A DNA stretch of 64,000 nt from Bacteroidia bacterium (GCA_016787705.1 JAEUTP010000017.1:587262-651261); one strand, 5' to 3'. Positions 17,868 to 29,400 are shown, numbered from the stretch's first letter. A program made the numbers and translations. Notes: generated by a model not told the origin, from the sequence alone.

Positions 17868-18404
17868 ATGCAAAGCGAGATAGAAAAGCAATATATTGAA
17901 GACTCTAAAACAGATCCTAAATGTTTTGAGCCTCTTTATACCTTTTATTACGAGCGTATTTTAAAATTTGTTTATAAACGTATAGAAAGCCTTGACGACA
18001 CAAGGGAAGTAACGGCTATTGTTTTTACCAAAGCATTAACCAATATTAAAAAGTATAAAGATCGTGGCTTTCCATTTTCAAGTTGGTTATACAGGATAGC
18101 TATTAACGAGATAAACCAGTTTTACCGCGATTCTAAAAAAACACGCGTAATAAGCCTTGATAAAAAAGGAGTGGATAATATAGGAGAAGAGGCAGATAAA
18201 TTAAATCCTGATCTTATTTCTGCATTAAGAAAAGCGTTGCTTTATCTGACCGAAGACGAGTTAGTATTAATAGAACTGCGTTATTTTGAAGAACGGCCTT
18301 TTGCAGAAATAGGAGAGATACTTGAAATAACCGAGAATAATGCAAAAGTGAGAACCTACCGCATATTGGATAAATTAAAAGAAATATTTAATAAAATAGC
18401 ATGA
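17868..18404 (+). CDS. ECF-type RNA polymerase sigma factor
   Basis: A 178-residue sigma-70 family factor with only regions 2 and 4. Region 2 lies at about residues 20-90, including the SSWLYRIAINEINQFYR segment that fits the -10-recognition helix. Region 4 lies at about 120-175, with LTEDELVLIELRYFEERPFAEIGEILEI as a helix-turn-helix. The last four bases overlap the start of the next gene (ATGA), implying translational coupling with a membrane protein. That arrangement is usual for ECF sigma/anti-sigma pairs. The target regulon is not apparent. Confidence 0.9.
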   Translation: MQSEIEKQYIEDSKTDPKCFEPLYTFYYERILKFVYKRIESLDDTREVTAIVFTKALTNIKKYKDRGFPFSSWLYRIAINEINQFYRDSKKTRVISLDKKGVDNIGEEADKLNPDLISALRKALLYLTEDELVLIELRYFEERPFAEIGEILEITENNAKVRTYRILDKLKEIFNKIA

Positions 18405-19384
18405 AGACGAATGATTATAAAATATTAGAAGATCGTCGGGAGCTTACACCAGAGCAGGTTACGGCGGGTATGAATTTTGGAATGATTCAAAAGAAAGTGG
18501 TTGCTCCAAAAAGTATTTCTTTAAATACAATGATCATTGCCGGTATTGGAACAGTTGCAATTGTTTCTGCCATATTTATTTACAGAGCATTTTCCAGCGA
18601 ATCTGAAATTAAAAAAGAAGAGCCTGTAATTCCACATAATACTGTCATTCCGGCTCAAGGCCGGAATGACAGTTCAGATACCGTGATTGAAAAAGAAAAT
18701 GTAGCTGATACTGTAAAAGAGAAAATTTTAGTAAACGGATCGCATGCCGAAATAAAACAAGATGAAAAAACAGTTGACGAGGAATTTGAAATTATTGAGT
18801 CTGCAAAGCCTGTGAGATCCTTATCATTTCAACGTTTGCCTTATGCAGATGTGGAAGCGGCCATTGAAATAAAAGATTCTGTTTATGGTCCGGTAAACGT
18901 ATCGAAAGGTTATGGAGAACATTTAGAATATAGTGATAAGAACAATGCACGTTATAAAGAAATGAATTCTGCCTGGTTTAAATTCACTATTAAGCGTGAT
19001 ACATTATTAACTTTTCACATTGTGCCAACACTAGGAACTGACGATTATGATTTTGCGCTTTTTAAATGTAATACTGGCGACTGTGAGCGTGCTTTGAGAG
19101 CTAATAAAATAAATCCTTTACGTGTTTGTTTTAGCTGGAACAGCTCCAAAAATCATAACACAGGTTTATCAAATATGGCAAAAGATACTTTATTTGAAGA
19201 AGAATTTATAAACGGAGAGAAGCAAGGAAAGACTTACGTTTCAGCACTAAAAGTTAAAGCATGCGATACTTACTATTTAATGGTAACAAATAATTTACGT
19301 GTGCAAAAGAACCAGGATCCTGAAGGGTTTATGATCTATTTTTATAATTACCTGCCTAAGCGAAAAGCCAATAAGTATAAATAA
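18401..19384 (+). CDS. Single-pass membrane partner of the sigma factor, with PPC-like domain
   Basis: A 327-residue protein translationally coupled to the sigma gene (4-bp overlap). The N-terminal 40 residues are cytoplasmic and charged, followed by one membrane helix (MIIAGIGTVAIVSAIFIY). A disordered linker then leads to an outside domain from about residue 150. That domain (AWFKFTIKRDTLLTFHIVPTLGTDDYDFALF) resembles the pre-peptidase or PPC-like beta domain of gliding-bacteria envelope proteins. Position and topology suggest an anti-sigma factor, but no ZAS or FecR motif is seen, so this is inference. A palindromic repeat (18641-18673) is embedded in the linker and encodes NTVIPAQGRNDSS. 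Confidence 0.72.
   Translation: MKTNDYKILEDRRELTPEQVTAGMNFGMIQKKVVAPKSISLNTMIIAGIGTVAIVSAIFIYRAFSSESEIKKEEPVIPHNTVIPAQGRNDSSDTVIEKENVADTVKEKILVNGSHAEIKQDEKTVDEEFEIIESAKPVRSLSFQRLPYADVEAAIEIKDSVYGPVNVSKGYGEHLEYSDKNNARYKEMNSAWFKFTIKRDTLLTFHIVPTLGTDDYDFALFKCNTGDCERALRANKINPLRVCFSWNSSKNHNTGLSNMAKDTLFEEEFINGEKQGKTYVSALKVKACDTYYLMVTNNLRVQKNQDPEGFMIYFYNYLPKRKANKYK
18641..18673. repeat. Perfect 14-bp inverted repeat inside a coding sequence
   Basis: ACTGTCATTCCGGC (18641-18654) and GCCGGAATGACAGT (18660-18673) are exact reverse complements around a 5-nt loop. The arms share ATTCCGGC with the intergenic repeat at 14816-14836. It lies in frame in the linker of the sigma-partner protein. Confidence 0.85.
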
Positions 19385-19399
19385 CTAAAAACGTATAAA

Positions 19400-19999
19400 A
19401 TGAAAAAACAATTATTACAAACAGTAATTGCAGCCTTTGTATTGACCATAAATACAACTGCGCAAAATAAAACAACAGAAATTTTTATTGTTGAAGGAAA
19501 ATATACAGGAAAGAATCTTGTTATAAAAAATTCTTATGGCCCCGAAGGAAAAGGTTTTTGTGTAACAGAAACAAAAGTAAATGGCAAAATAACAAAAGAT
19601 GAAATTAATGGGAATATTTTTCAGATCGATCTCTCGGCAGCCGGCATGAAAGAAGGAGAGAAAGTAAAAGTGGAGATAAGCTATTTAAAAGGCTGTGCAC
19701 CTTTAGAAAAACCAATGGTCATTAATCCTAATGCTTTAACAGATAATAATACACTGATTATAGAAGGAGTTTATATGTGGCAGAATTTGTTTGTGGTTAA
19801 TCCGCATATTACAAAAACAGAATACAGCGTTAAAGAAATTTTGGTAAACGGTAAAGCAGTTTCAACAAAAATTGATTCAGATATTTTAGAAATAAAATTA
19901 CAGGCAATGAATTTTAAAGAAAAGGAAAAAGTTAAGATCGAATTTAAATATACAAAAGGTATAGATCCAATAATCTTAAATTCTGAAGCTACTAATTGA
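19400..19999 (+). CDS. Secreted protein with two related beta-type repeats
   Basis: A 199-residue protein with a signal peptide (MKKQLLQTVIAAFVLTINTTAQ). Two units of roughly 85 residues follow. Each has the order I(V/I)EGxYxxxNL, VxExxVNGK, a short D/I segment, then M(K/N)xxEKVKxE(I/F)xYxKG. The units begin near residues 27 and 114. I do not recognise the family. The gene is 15 bp after the sigma-partner gene on the same strand, so it may belong to the same operon. It overlaps the convergent PorP/SprF-like gene end by 8 bp. Confidence 0.75.
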   Translation: MKKQLLQTVIAAFVLTINTTAQNKTTEIFIVEGKYTGKNLVIKNSYGPEGKGFCVTETKVNGKITKDEINGNIFQIDLSAAGMKEGEKVKVEISYLKGCAPLEKPMVINPNALTDNNTLIIEGVYMWQNLFVVNPHITKTEYSVKEILVNGKAVSTKIDSDILEIKLQAMNFKEKEKVKIEFKYTKGIDPIILNSEATN

Positions 20000-20945
20000 T
20001 CATTAAATTTCTTTGCGCACTTTTATCTTTATTAAATAAATTGGCAGAGAAAAATAATTCATTGTTTCTATTATAACGATCAAACGGTGTGATGGTATAA
20101 CCGAATTTAATTTTTTTATAGGTAATGCTGAAGCCCACTAAAAAGTCGCCTCTCCTGCTTCGAATGGTAGTAATATCTTTATAATTGTAGCTTATTTGAT
20201 TTCTAAAACCTGTGTGTAATGAAATGGCTTTATAAGATGTATAAGTCCCAACTTCATAATATCTGGTTGCATTACGTTGTAATTTTAAAACAGAGTAAGG
20301 TTGAAGCTGTACTTTTTTTTCTGTAAATAAAATACCTGAAATATGATATATCTGTGAAAGAGACATTTTTTGTGTTTCAAGCAAGCCTCTGTCAGGTTGA
20401 CTGATATCATAAACCGCTATACCAAAGGTCATTTTTTTATTGATATCAAGCAGTAAACCGGATGAAAAGCTTACATTTTTTTTTACTGCGCTTACCGGAT
20501 AGTATTCAATATACGGTATAGGCATTGAAGTTTCATAAATACGATCTATGCGCATTAAAGTCTCGTAATCTATTTTAGCGGCATCTACTTTTCTCTCAAA
20601 ATAAGAAGCTTGCAAAGAAGGTATTAAAGTTAGTTTTGAATTTAATTTAACTTTATAAGCAAGGCTTAAATCTGTTTGATTTGATCTGTAAACACCACTA
20701 CCACTATGGTTAGAGTTATTGGTTAAAGCCATTGCAAATGACTTAATAGAATAATCAGCGCCCGCGTAGGTTGAAAATGTATAATTATAAGAGGCAAGTG
20801 TTTGTATATTTAATCCTTTTGAGCTACCGGCAAATGACGGGTTTATAAATAATTTTTGCTGACCTGTTGAAACAAAATTATGTTCTTTTTGTGAGAATAA
20901 AGAAACACTTAAAAGCGAAAAAGCTAAAAGGAGATTTATTTTCAT
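19992..20945 (-). CDS. PorP/SprF-like type IX secretion outer membrane protein
   Basis: A 317-residue protein starting at ATG 20945, which places a clear signal peptide (MKINLLLAFSLLSVSLFSQ) at the N-terminus. The open frame extends 31 codons further upstream but without signal character. Features of the PorP/SprF family are visible: FINPSFAGSSKGLNI after the signal, YNYTFSTYAGADYSI, and a barrel-like alternation to the end (FLVGFSITYKKIKFGYTITPFDRY). PorP/SprF proteins are outer membrane components partnering type IX secretion and gliding proteins. No large cargo gene is adjacent, so the partner is unknown. Confidence 0.82.
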   Translation of the reverse strand: MKINLLLAFSLLSVSLFSQKEHNFVSTGQQKLFINPSFAGSSKGLNIQTLASYNYTFSTYAGADYSIKSFAMALTNNSNHSGSGVYRSNQTDLSLAYKVKLNSKLTLIPSLQASYFERKVDAAKIDYETLMRIDRIYETSMPIPYIEYYPVSAVKKNVSFSSGLLLDINKKMTFGIAVYDISQPDRGLLETQKMSLSQIYHISGILFTEKKVQLQPYSVLKLQRNATRYYEVGTYTSYKAISLHTGFRNQISYNYKDITTIRSRRGDFLVGFSITYKKIKFGYTITPFDRYNRNNELFFSANLFNKDKSAQRNLMIN

Positions 20946-21054
20946 GGGATCTTTACTAAAGCTAAATAAATATACAAAATAAACGTCAAATTTCAGACCG
21001 AAAACTGTTAAAACCTGGTATCGCCTTATAAGTGGCAAGTTTTAGAGTGTGGAA

Positions 21055-21813
21055 TTATTTATTAAAGGTTTGATTTAGCACCATTGCTAAACGAATACCA
21101 GCTTTTACCAGTTGTTTTTCGATAACAGGTTTATTCTTGTCAACATAATCCTGTTTTATTTTTTTATCAAAATTGTAAACTTCGGGTAATAACGTTCTTG
21201 ATTCATTCATCCAGATTTCAACACTGTTAGTTTGAATTTTCTTTTTTTCTTCTGCAGAAAGCTCATTGCATAATTTTAAACAATCGCCTAATTTAATATT
21301 GGTATCTTCAATAATTTCAGTGTCCCACACTTTGTGTAAGTTAGTTCCTTTGCCAAGATAATCCACATCAATATCATTACCACCTTTATCGGCTTTGTAG
21401 CCGCAATGCAGCGGCTGGTGAAGATCGCCAACGAGATGGAAAATAATTTTTAAAGCAAATTTAATTTGTTCTTTATCTCGTGTGCCTTTTTGTTTTAAGA
21501 GATCAATATAAATTTCAATTTGATTGACTACTTCAGGATCTTTTGTTTTTACATACGTTTTATCTTTCTCAACGTTCACGTAATGCCAGGGTTTTAAATA
21601 ATCGTAGGAGTTATCACCACGCACTTCATCCATCCAAACAGAGGCTTCTTCAAAACTCATTAAGCCTAAAAATTGTTGTACAGAATCTGCAACCTGTTTG
21701 GTTAAACATTGTTTGGCAATGGCGGCAACGATCTTATGGCCTTTGCTCCCCCAGGCGTAAGTAGAAGCGGGGAGAAGGAGAGAGAAAAAGAATAGGATGA
21801 AGTTTTTTTTCAT
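21055..21813 (-). CDS. S1/P1 family nuclease
   Basis: A 252-residue secreted zinc-dependent nuclease. The signal peptide ends before the mature N-terminal Trp (STYA|WGSKGHKIVA), as required because the amino-terminal Trp binds zinc. Other ligand motifs are WMDEVR, PWHYVNV, HLVGDLHQPLHCG and NLHKVWDTEI, giving a full three-zinc set. Enzymes of this family cut single-stranded RNA and DNA and can have 3'-nucleotidase activity. Nutrient phosphate recovery is the likely role. A TAACTTTG -7 element lies 7 bp upstream of the start. Confidence 0.93.
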   Translation of the reverse strand: MKKNFILFFFSLLLPASTYAWGSKGHKIVAAIAKQCLTKQVADSVQQFLGLMSFEEASVWMDEVRGDNSYDYLKPWHYVNVEKDKTYVKTKDPEVVNQIEIYIDLLKQKGTRDKEQIKFALKIIFHLVGDLHQPLHCGYKADKGGNDIDVDYLGKGTNLHKVWDTEIIEDTNIKLGDCLKLCNELSAEEKKKIQTNSVEIWMNESRTLLPEVYNFDKKIKQDYVDKNKPVIEKQLVKAGIRLAMVLNQTFNK

Positions 21814-21820
21814 GACTGAA

Positions 21821-21828
21821 CAAAGTTA
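21821..21828 (-). promoter_or_regulatory. Probable -7 promoter element of the S1/P1 nuclease gene
   Basis: The reverse strand reads TAACTTTG, a perfect TAnnTTTG match, 7 bp before the ATG. The -33 region is only a weak match (TTTA). A start this close implies a very short leader. Confidence 0.5.
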
Positions 21829-21895
21829 TAACAATTGTATATGATTAAAGTTACGAAATTAATAAGCTAAGTAAAAGTTGTGTTTTATCAAGCTT

Positions 21896-21963
21896 CATCC
21901 TAAATCCTTCTCCAAAGGATAAGAACCTTTGCAATGTTAGCTCCCTTCTCCTTTGGAGAAGGG
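21896..21963. repeat. Paired CCTTCTCC-type palindromic repeats
   Basis: CCCTTCTCC (21943-21951) and GGAGAAGGG (21955-21963) form a perfect hairpin. A related, imperfect unit in the same family (CCTAAATCCTTCTCCAAAGGA) starts at about 21898. The same motif, CCTAAATCC-CTCTCC-AAA-GGAGAGGG, occurs between rpoB and rpoC at 26401-26428. Confidence 0.7.
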
Positions 21964-21988
21964 CGGGGGATAAGGCTGAATGCAACAA

Positions 21989-22018
21989 AAAACCCGGTAA
22001 AATTTTTCACCGGGTTTT
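21989..22018 (-). terminator. Rho-independent terminator after rpoC
   Basis: AAAACCCGGT (21989-21998) pairs with ACCGGGTTTT (22009-22018). On the reverse strand the stem is followed by a T run. It lies 33 bp beyond the rpoC stop and ends the large ribosomal/RNA polymerase transcript. Confidence 0.85.
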
Positions 22019-22051
22019 TAAATTATAAATTTTAAATTATTGTTTCAAAGC

Positions 22052-25000
22052 TTACGCTTCTTCTTCAACTTCTTCTTTAGTTGCCATTAAGCGCTCGTAC
22101 TCTTCTTTGCTTCCAACAACTAATTTTTCGTACTGACGTAAACCTGTACCTGCAGGAATTAAATGCCCAACAATTACGTTTTCTTTTAATCCTAATAAAG
22201 TATCTACTTTACCGTTAACTGCAGCTTCGTTCAATACTTTAGTAGTTTCCTGGAATGAAGCAGCCGAAATCCAGCTGTTAGTTTGTAATGAAGCACGTGT
22301 AATACCTTGAAGGATCGGATTTGCAGTTGCAGGAACCGCGTCTCTTGCTTCAACAGTTTTCTTATCTCTGCGTTTCAATAACGAATTCTCATCGCGTAAT
22401 TTACGTGCAGTGATAATTTGACCACGTTTTAATTCAGTACTATCACCCGGATCAAGAATAACTTTTTTACCAAAGATATTATCGTTCTCAGTCATGAAAT
22501 CGCCTTTGTTGATCAATTGTTGTTCTAAGAACATAGTATCACCCGGATCAACGATCTCCACTTTACGCATCATCTGACGAACAATTGTTTCGAAATGTTT
22601 GTCATTTAATTTCTGACCTTGTAAACGGTAAACCTCCTGAATCTCATTTACTAAATACTCTTGTACAGCAGTTGGTCCTTTGATAGATAAGATATCACCA
22701 GGGCTGATTGCACCGTCAGATAACGGGTTACCGGCTTTAATGAAATCATTCTCTTGTACAAGGATGTGTTTGCTTAAGTTTACTAAGTAACGACGTTGCT
22801 CACCAGTTTTAGCTTCTACTAAAACTTCACGATTACCACGCTTAATTTTACCGAAAGTAACAATACCGTCAATTTCAGAAACTACAGCAGGGTTAGACGG
22901 GTTACGAGCTTCGAATAACTCAGTTACACGAGGTAAACCACCGGTGATATCACCTGTTTTACCTGTAACACGAGGTATCTTCACTAAGATCTGACCAGGC
23001 TCAATTTTAGTTCCTTCGTTAACGATGATGTGTGCGCCAACCGGAATGTTATATGTTTTAAGCGCTTCGCCTTTTTTATCGGCAATACGCATTAACGGAC
23101 TCATTGTTTTATCTTTACTTTCAATGATCACCTTCTCACGGAAACCTGTTTGTTCATCAGATTCTTCACGGTAAGTAATGTTTTCTTTAATTTGTTCGTA
23201 CTCTACAGTACCACCAAATTCAGAAACGATTACCGCGTTGTATGGATCCCAATCACAAATCAATTCTCCTTTTTTAACCTTAGTGCTAGGTTTGATGTAA
23301 AGCTGCGAACCGTAAGGAATGTTACCTGTTGTTAAAGTAATACCTGTGTTCACATCAATGATACGCATCTCAGTAGAACGACCGATAACCACATTGGCTT
23401 TTTTGCCATCAGGATTAACACGCTCAACAGTACGTAATTCATCAATTTCAATAATACCATCGTATTTAGCAATTAAGCTGCTTGATGCAGCGGTGTTAGA
23501 TGCAGTACCACCCACGTGGAAAGTACGTAATGTTAACTGTGTACCCGGCTCACCAATTGATTGAGCAGCAATAACACCTACAGCTTCACCTAACTGAACC
23601 ATACGGCCATTAGCTAAGTTACGTCCATAACATTTTGCACAAACACCTACGCGGCTTTCGCAGGTTAATACCGAACGAATATCTACAGTTTCAATAGGTG
23701 ACTGATCAATAATAGCACCAATATCTTCAGTAATAATTTCTCCACCTTCGATAATTAATTCGCCTGTTGTTGGATGATAAACATCGGTAACAGTTGTACG
23801 GCCTAATAAACGATCGTATAAAGTCTCAACAACATCATCATTATTTTTCAATGCTGTCATGCTTAAACCACGAAGAGTTCCACAATCAGATTGAGTAATG
23901 ATAACATCTTGTGCAACGTCAACCAAACGACGTGTTAAGTAACCTGCATCGGCAGTTTTTAACGCCGTATCGGCCAAACCTTTACGAGCACCGTGAGTTG
24001 AAATAAAATATTCTAAGATCGATAAACCTTCACGGAAGTTAGAAAGTACAGGATTCTCGATAATTGAAGCGGTAGTATCGCCGGCTTTTTGAGGCTTAGC
24101 CATCAAACCACGCATACCACTTAACTGTTTGATCTGCTCTTTCGAACCACGGGCACCAGAATCAAGCATCATAAATACAGGGTTAAAACCTTGTCTGTCT
24201 GCGCTTAATTTATCCAATACTTTTTTAGTTACCTTAGAGTTGGTGTGTGTCCAGATATCGATAATTTGATTGTAACGCTCGTTGTTGGTAATGAAACCCA
24301 TGTTGTAGTTTCCGATCACTTCATCAACTTGCATTTGCGATTCTGCAATGATCTTTAATTTTTCTTCAGGAATTTGAATATCGCCTAAGTTAAATGATAA
24401 ACCACCACGGAATGCTGTTTTAAATCCTAATTCTTTAATATCATCTAAGAACTTGGCTGTTTTAGCCATACCGGTTTTCTTAACGATCATACCAATGATA
24501 TCACGTAACGATTTTTTGGTTAATAATTCGTTAATGTAACCTACTTCGTGAGGTACAACGGTATTAAAAATAACGCGACCTACAGATGTATCAATTAATT
24601 TAGTTACTAATTTATCACCTTCTAATGCATTGGTAATTTTAATTTTGATCTGAGCATGCATATCCACGCTTTTCTCATTCAAAGCAATAATTACTTCTTC
24701 AGCGCTATAGAAAACTTTTCCTTCGCCTTTCACAGCATCGTTAGGTAAGTTCTTTTTAGATTTAGTTAAGTAATATAAACCAAGCACCATATCCTGCGAT
24801 GGAACCGAAACCGGCGCACCATTAGATGGATTTAAAATGTTGTGTGACGCTAACATCAAAATTTGAGCTTCCAAAATAGCTGCATGACCTAACGGTACGT
24901 GCACTGCCATTTGATCACCGTCAAAATCGGCGTTAAACGCTGTACAAACCAATGGATGTAACTGAATAGCTTTTCCTTCAATTAATTTTGGTTGGAAAGC

Positions 25001-26347
25001 CTGGATACCTAGTCTGTGCAATGTTGGGGCACGGTTTAACATTACCGGGTGACCTTTTAATGCGTTCTCTAAAATATCCCAAACAATTGGTTCTTTTTTA
25101 TCTACAATTTTTTTAGCTGATTTTACTGTTTTAACAATACCACGCTCGATCATTTTGCGAATGATAAATGGTTTGAATAATTCAGCGGCCATATCTTTTG
25201 GCAATCCGCACTCGTGTAATTTTAATTCAGGCCCAACGACAATTACCGAACGGGCAGAGTAGTCAACACGTTTACCTAATAAGTTTTGACGGAAACGACC
25301 TTGTTTACCTTTTAATGAATCTGACAATGATTTTAAAGGACGATTGCTATCAGTTTTAACGGCGTTAGATTTACGTGAGTTATCGAATAACGAGTCAACA
25401 GATTCCTGCAACATACGTTTTTCGTTACGTAAGATAACATCTGGAGCTTTAATTTCAATTAAACGTTTTAAACGGTTGTTACGGATAATAACGCGACGGT
25501 AAAGATCATTTAAATCTGAAGTCGCAAAACGGCCACCATCTAGTGGCACCAACGGACGTAACTCAGGTGGAATTACCGGAACAACTTTAACGATCATCCA
25601 CTCAGGGCGGTTAACCACATTTTGGTTTGCCTGGCGGAAAGCTTCAATCACCTGTAAGCGTTTTAAAGCTTCGTTCTTACGTTGTTGAGATGTTTCTGTA
25701 TTGGCTTTATGACGTAAATCATAAGACATTTCATCTAAATTTAGGCGAGATAATAGATCCTGAACTGCTTCAGCTCCCATTTTAGCGATAAATTTATTTG
25801 GATCAGCATCATCTAACAATGCATTTTCTTTTGGTAAAGTATCAACAACGTTTAAGTATTCTTCTTCCGTTAAGAAATCCAAATAGCTTGTACCATTCTC
25901 AGCAGCAATACCTGCATTAATTACTACGTAACGTTCGTAGTAAATGATCATATCTAATTTTTTTGTTGGTAAGCCCAATAAGTAACCAATTTTATTTGGT
26001 AACGAACGGAAATACCAGATGTGAGCAACAGGCACAACTAAATTGATGTGGCCCATGCGCTCGCGACGTACTTTCTTTTCAGTAACTTCAACACCACAAC
26101 GGTCGCAAACAATACCTTTGTAACGAATACGTTTGTATTTACCACAATGACATTCGTAATCTTTTATTGGTCCGAAAATACGCTCGCAAAACAAACCATC
26201 TCTTTCAGGTTTGTAAGTACGGTAGTTAATGGTTTCGGGTTTTAAAACCTCACCACTTGAACGACGAAGGATTGTTTCCGGCGAAGCAAGGCTGATGGTT
26301 ATTCTTGAGAAATTTGATTTTTGTTTATTATCTCTTCTTAATGCCAT
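22052..26347 (-). CDS. rpoC: DNA-directed RNA polymerase subunit beta'
   Basis: A 1431-residue beta' subunit. The N-terminal zinc-binding cysteines are in [10 protein letters not shown] and VCDRCGVEV. The catalytic Mg-binding loop [12 protein letters not shown] is present near residue 470. The second zinc site [17 protein letters not shown] is near residue 890, next to the trigger-loop region around [25 protein letters not shown]. The length is normal for Bacteroidota. It is the last gene of the operon, 92 bp after rpoB, with a dispersed repeat in that gap and a terminator downstream. Confidence 0.98.
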   Translation of the reverse strand: MALRRDNKQKSNFSRITISLASPETILRRSSGEVLKPETINYRTYKPERDGLFCERIFGPIKDYECHCGKYKRIRYKGIVCDRCGVEVTEKKVRRERMGHINLVVPVAHIWYFRSLPNKIGYLLGLPTKKLDMIIYYERYVVINAGIAAENGTSYLDFLTEEEYLNVVDTLPKENALLDDADPNKFIAKMGAEAVQDLLSRLNLDEMSYDLRHKANTETSQQRKNEALKRLQVIEAFRQANQNVVNRPEWMIVKVVPVIPPELRPLVPLDGGRFATSDLNDLYRRVIIRNNRLKRLIEIKAPDVILRNEKRMLQESVDSLFDNSRKSNAVKTDSNRPLKSLSDSLKGKQGRFRQNLLGKRVDYSARSVIVVGPELKLHECGLPKDMAAELFKPFIIRKMIERGIVKTVKSAKKIVDKKEPIVWDILENALKGHPVMLNRAPTLHRLGIQAFQPKLIEGKAIQLHPLVCTAFNADFDGDQMAVHVPLGHAAILEAQILMLASHNILNPSNGAPVSVPSQDMVLGLYYLTKSKKNLPNDAVKGEGKVFYSAEEVIIALNEKSVDMHAQIKIKITNALEGDKLVTKLIDTSVGRVIFNTVVPHEVGYINELLTKKSLRDIIGMIVKKTGMAKTAKFLDDIKELGFKTAFRGGLSFNLGDIQIPEEKLKIIAESQMQVDEVIGNYNMGFITNNERYNQIIDIWTHTNSKVTKKVLDKLSADRQGFNPVFMMLDSGARGSKEQIKQLSGMRGLMAKPQKAGDTTASIIENPVLSNFREGLSILEYFISTHGARKGLADTALKTADAGYLTRRLVDVAQDVIITQSDCGTLRGLSMTALKNNDDVVETLYDRLLGRTTVTDVYHPTTGELIIEGGEIITEDIGAIIDQSPIETVDIRSVLTCESRVGVCAKCYGRNLANGRMVQLGEAVGVIAAQSIGEPGTQLTLRTFHVGGTASNTAASSSLIAKYDGIIEIDELRTVERVNPDGKKANVVIGRSTEMRIIDVNTGITLTTGNIPYGSQLYIKPSTKVKKGELICDWDPYNAVIVSEFGGTVEYEQIKENITYREESDEQTGFREKVIIESKDKTMSPLMRIADKKGEALKTYNIPVGAHIIVNEGTKIEPGQILVKIPRVTGKTGDITGGLPRVTELFEARNPSNPAVVSEIDGIVTFGKIKRGNREVLVEAKTGEQRRYLVNLSKHILVQENDFIKAGNPLSDGAISPGDILSIKGPTAVQEYLVNEIQEVYRLQGQKLNDKHFETIVRQMMRKVEIVDPGDTMFLEQQLINKGDFMTENDNIFGKKVILDPGDSTELKRGQIITARKLRDENSLLKRRDKKTVEARDAVPATANPILQGITRASLQTNSWISAASFQETTKVLNEAAVNGKVDTLLGLKENVIVGHLIPAGTGLRQYEKLVVGSKEEYERLMATKEEVEEEA

Positions 26348-26400
26348 GTTTGTTTTTTTTCTTTTACATTATGAAATTCTTTTGATTTTACTAAGCCTCA

Positions 26401-26428
26401 CCCTAAATCCCTCTCCAAAGGAGAGGGA
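26401..26428. repeat. Palindromic repeat between rpoB and rpoC
   Basis: TCCCTCTCC (26408-26416) and GGAGAGGGA (26420-26428) are exact complements around AAA, preceded by CCTAAA. The same family is found at 21896-21963. It forms a hairpin in the rpoB-rpoC mRNA with no T run, so it is not a standard terminator. Confidence 0.7.
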
Positions 26429-26439
26429 CTTGTGTTGGG

Positions 26440-29400
26440 TTAATCCATTGTAATATCTAAAGCAAGACCTCTTAATTCGTGCAACAATACGTTAAACGAT
26501 TCAGGAATACCCGGTGAAGGAATGTTATCGCCTTTTACAATTGCTTCGTAAGCTTTTGCGCGGCCCATAACGTCATCCGACTTCACAGTTAATAATTCCT
26601 GTAATACATTTGCAGCACCGTATGCCTCAAGCGCCCAAACTTCCATCTCACCAAAACGCTGACCACCAAATTGTGCTTTACCACCTAAAGGTTGTTGTGT
26701 AATTAATGAGTAAGGTCCGATTGAACGAGCATGCATTTTATCATCTACCATGTGTCCTAATTTTAACATGTAAATGATACCAACAGTTGCAGGTTGGTCA
26801 AAGCGCTCACCGGTTCCACCATCATACAAGTATGTACGGCCAAACTGTGGTACACCTGCTTTTGCAGTGTATTCATCAATTTGTTCAAGTGTAGCACCAT
26901 CAAAAATAGGAGTAGAGAATTTCAATCCTAGTTTTTGACCCGCCCATGCAAGAACAGTTTCATAAATTTGTCCAAGGTTCATACGAGAAGGTACACCTAA
27001 TGGATTTAATACTATATCCACTGTTGTTCCATCTTCTAAGAACGGCATATCTTCTTCTTTAACGATACGTGCAACGATACCTTTATTACCGTGACGGCCC
27101 GCCATTTTATCACCCACTTTTAACTTACGTTTTTGAGCGATATAAACTTTAGCTAACTGAACAATTCCGGTTGGTAACTCATCACCAACAGTGATCTGGA
27201 ATTTCTCACGTTTGTATTTTCCTAAATAATCGTTGTACTGGATTAAGAAGTTATGTAGCAAACGCTCAATTTGTTCGTTCTTATCTTTATCAGTTGTCCA
27301 GTTGCCTGGATTAACTTCAGAATAATCAACACGCTCTAATAATTTTTGAGTGAATTTAGTTCCGCGAGGAATAACTTCTTCTCCTAAAATATTAGTAACA
27401 CCTTGAGAAGTGCGACCGTTTACAAGAACAAATAATTTATCAACTAATTTTAATTTTAAGTTGTAAACGTTCTTTTCGTGATCTGTATCTAATTTCTCAA
27501 TTAATGGTTTTTCTTCTGCTTTTGCTTTTTTATCTTTAATAGCACGAGAGAATAATTTTTTCTCAACAATAACACCTTTAATAGAAGGTGATACACGTAA
27601 AGATGCATCTTTCACATCGCCGGCTTTATCACCAAAAATGGCACGAAGTAATTTTTCTTCCGGAGACGGATCAGTTTCACCTTTTGGAGTGATTTTACCA
27701 ATTAAAATATCTCCTTCTTTTACATCAGCACCAATACGGATAATACCTTTCTCATCAAGATCTTTAGTTGCTTCTTCACTAACGTTAGGAATATCCGGAG
27801 TTAATTCCTCCATACCACGTTTTGTATCACGCACTTCTAACGAATACTCATCAATGTGAATAGAAGTAAAGATATCTTCGCGAACAATTTTTTCGTTAAT
27901 TACGATCGCATCCTCAAAATTGTAACCTTTCCAAGGCATAAACGCAACTTTTAAGTTACGGCCTAACGCTAATTCACCATCTTGTGTAGCATAACCTTCG
28001 CATAACACTTGCCCTTTTACAACTTTATCGCCTTTCTTAACAATAGGTTTTAAGTTGATACAAGTGCTTTGGTTGGTTTTTTGGAATTTGGTTAATTTAT
28101 ATGTTTTTACATCGCCTTCAAATGAGATCAATTTCTCATCTTCAGTGCGGTTGTAACGGATAGTGATCGATTGAGCATCTACATACTCAACTATACCTTC
28201 TCCCTCTGCATTAATTAATACACGAGAATCTTCAGCAACACGAGCTTCAATACCCGTACCAACAATTGGCGCCTGCGGACGCAATAATGGCACAGCCTGA
28301 CGCTGCATGTTCGATCCCATTAAGGCACGGTTGGCATCATCATGCTCTAAGAACGGAATCAATGAAGCCGCAATAGAAGCAATTTGATTTGGAGCAATAT
28401 CCATTAAATGAACTTTTTCCGGCTCAAGAATAGGGAAATCACCTTCGTAACGAGACGTTACTTTTTTGGTTTTGATATTTCCTTTTTCATCTAAATCAAC
28501 GTTTGCCTGTGCAATATTTTTTTGGTCTTCTTCTTCTGCGGTTAAATAAATTACAGGTTTATTCACATCTAACTTACCGTTAGTAACTGTACGGTATGGC
28601 GTTTCGATGAAACCTAATTTATTTACTTTAGCATAAACACAAAGAGATGAGATCAAACCAATGTTTGGACCCTCTGGTGTTTCGATAGTACAAAGACGAC
28701 CGTAGTGGGTGTAGTGAACATCACGCACCTCGAAACCTGCACGTTCACGACTTAAACCTCCTGGCCCGAGTGCCGATAGACGACGCTTATGCGTGATCTC
28801 CGATAAGGGGTTGGTTTGATCCATGAACTGTGATAACTGGTTGGTTCCGAAGAATGAGTTAATTACAGATGATAATGTTTTAGCATTGATCAAATCAGTA
28901 GGTGTGAACACCTCGTTATCACGTACGTTCATACGCTCACGAATTGTACGCGCCATACGCGCTAAACCTACACCAAACTGAGAGAACAATTGCTCACCAA
29001 CTGTACGTACACGACGGTTAGATAAGTGATCGATATCATCCACATCTGTTTTTGAGTTAATTAACTCAATAAGATATTTAATGATCAGGATCATATCTTC
29101 TTTAGTCAATACGCGTATCTCCATTGGGATGTTTAATCCTAATTTTTTGTTGATACGGTAACGGCCAACTTCACCTAAATCGTAACGTTTGTCAGAGAAG
29201 AATAATTTGTCAATTACGCCACGTGCAGTTTCTTCATCTGGTGGTTCTGCGTTACGTAATAAACGGTAAATAAATTCAATTGCTTCTTTTTCAGAATTGG
29301 TTGAATCTTTTTGTAATGTATTGTAAATGATCGCAAAATCGGCAGTGTTTACATCTTGTTTGTGCAGGATGATAGATTTAACGCCTGCATCAGCAATAAA

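Noticed and set aside
20946..21038. 31-codon upstream extension of the PorP/SprF-like gene
   Set aside because: The internal ATG at 20945 starts a proper signal peptide. The extension would bury it.
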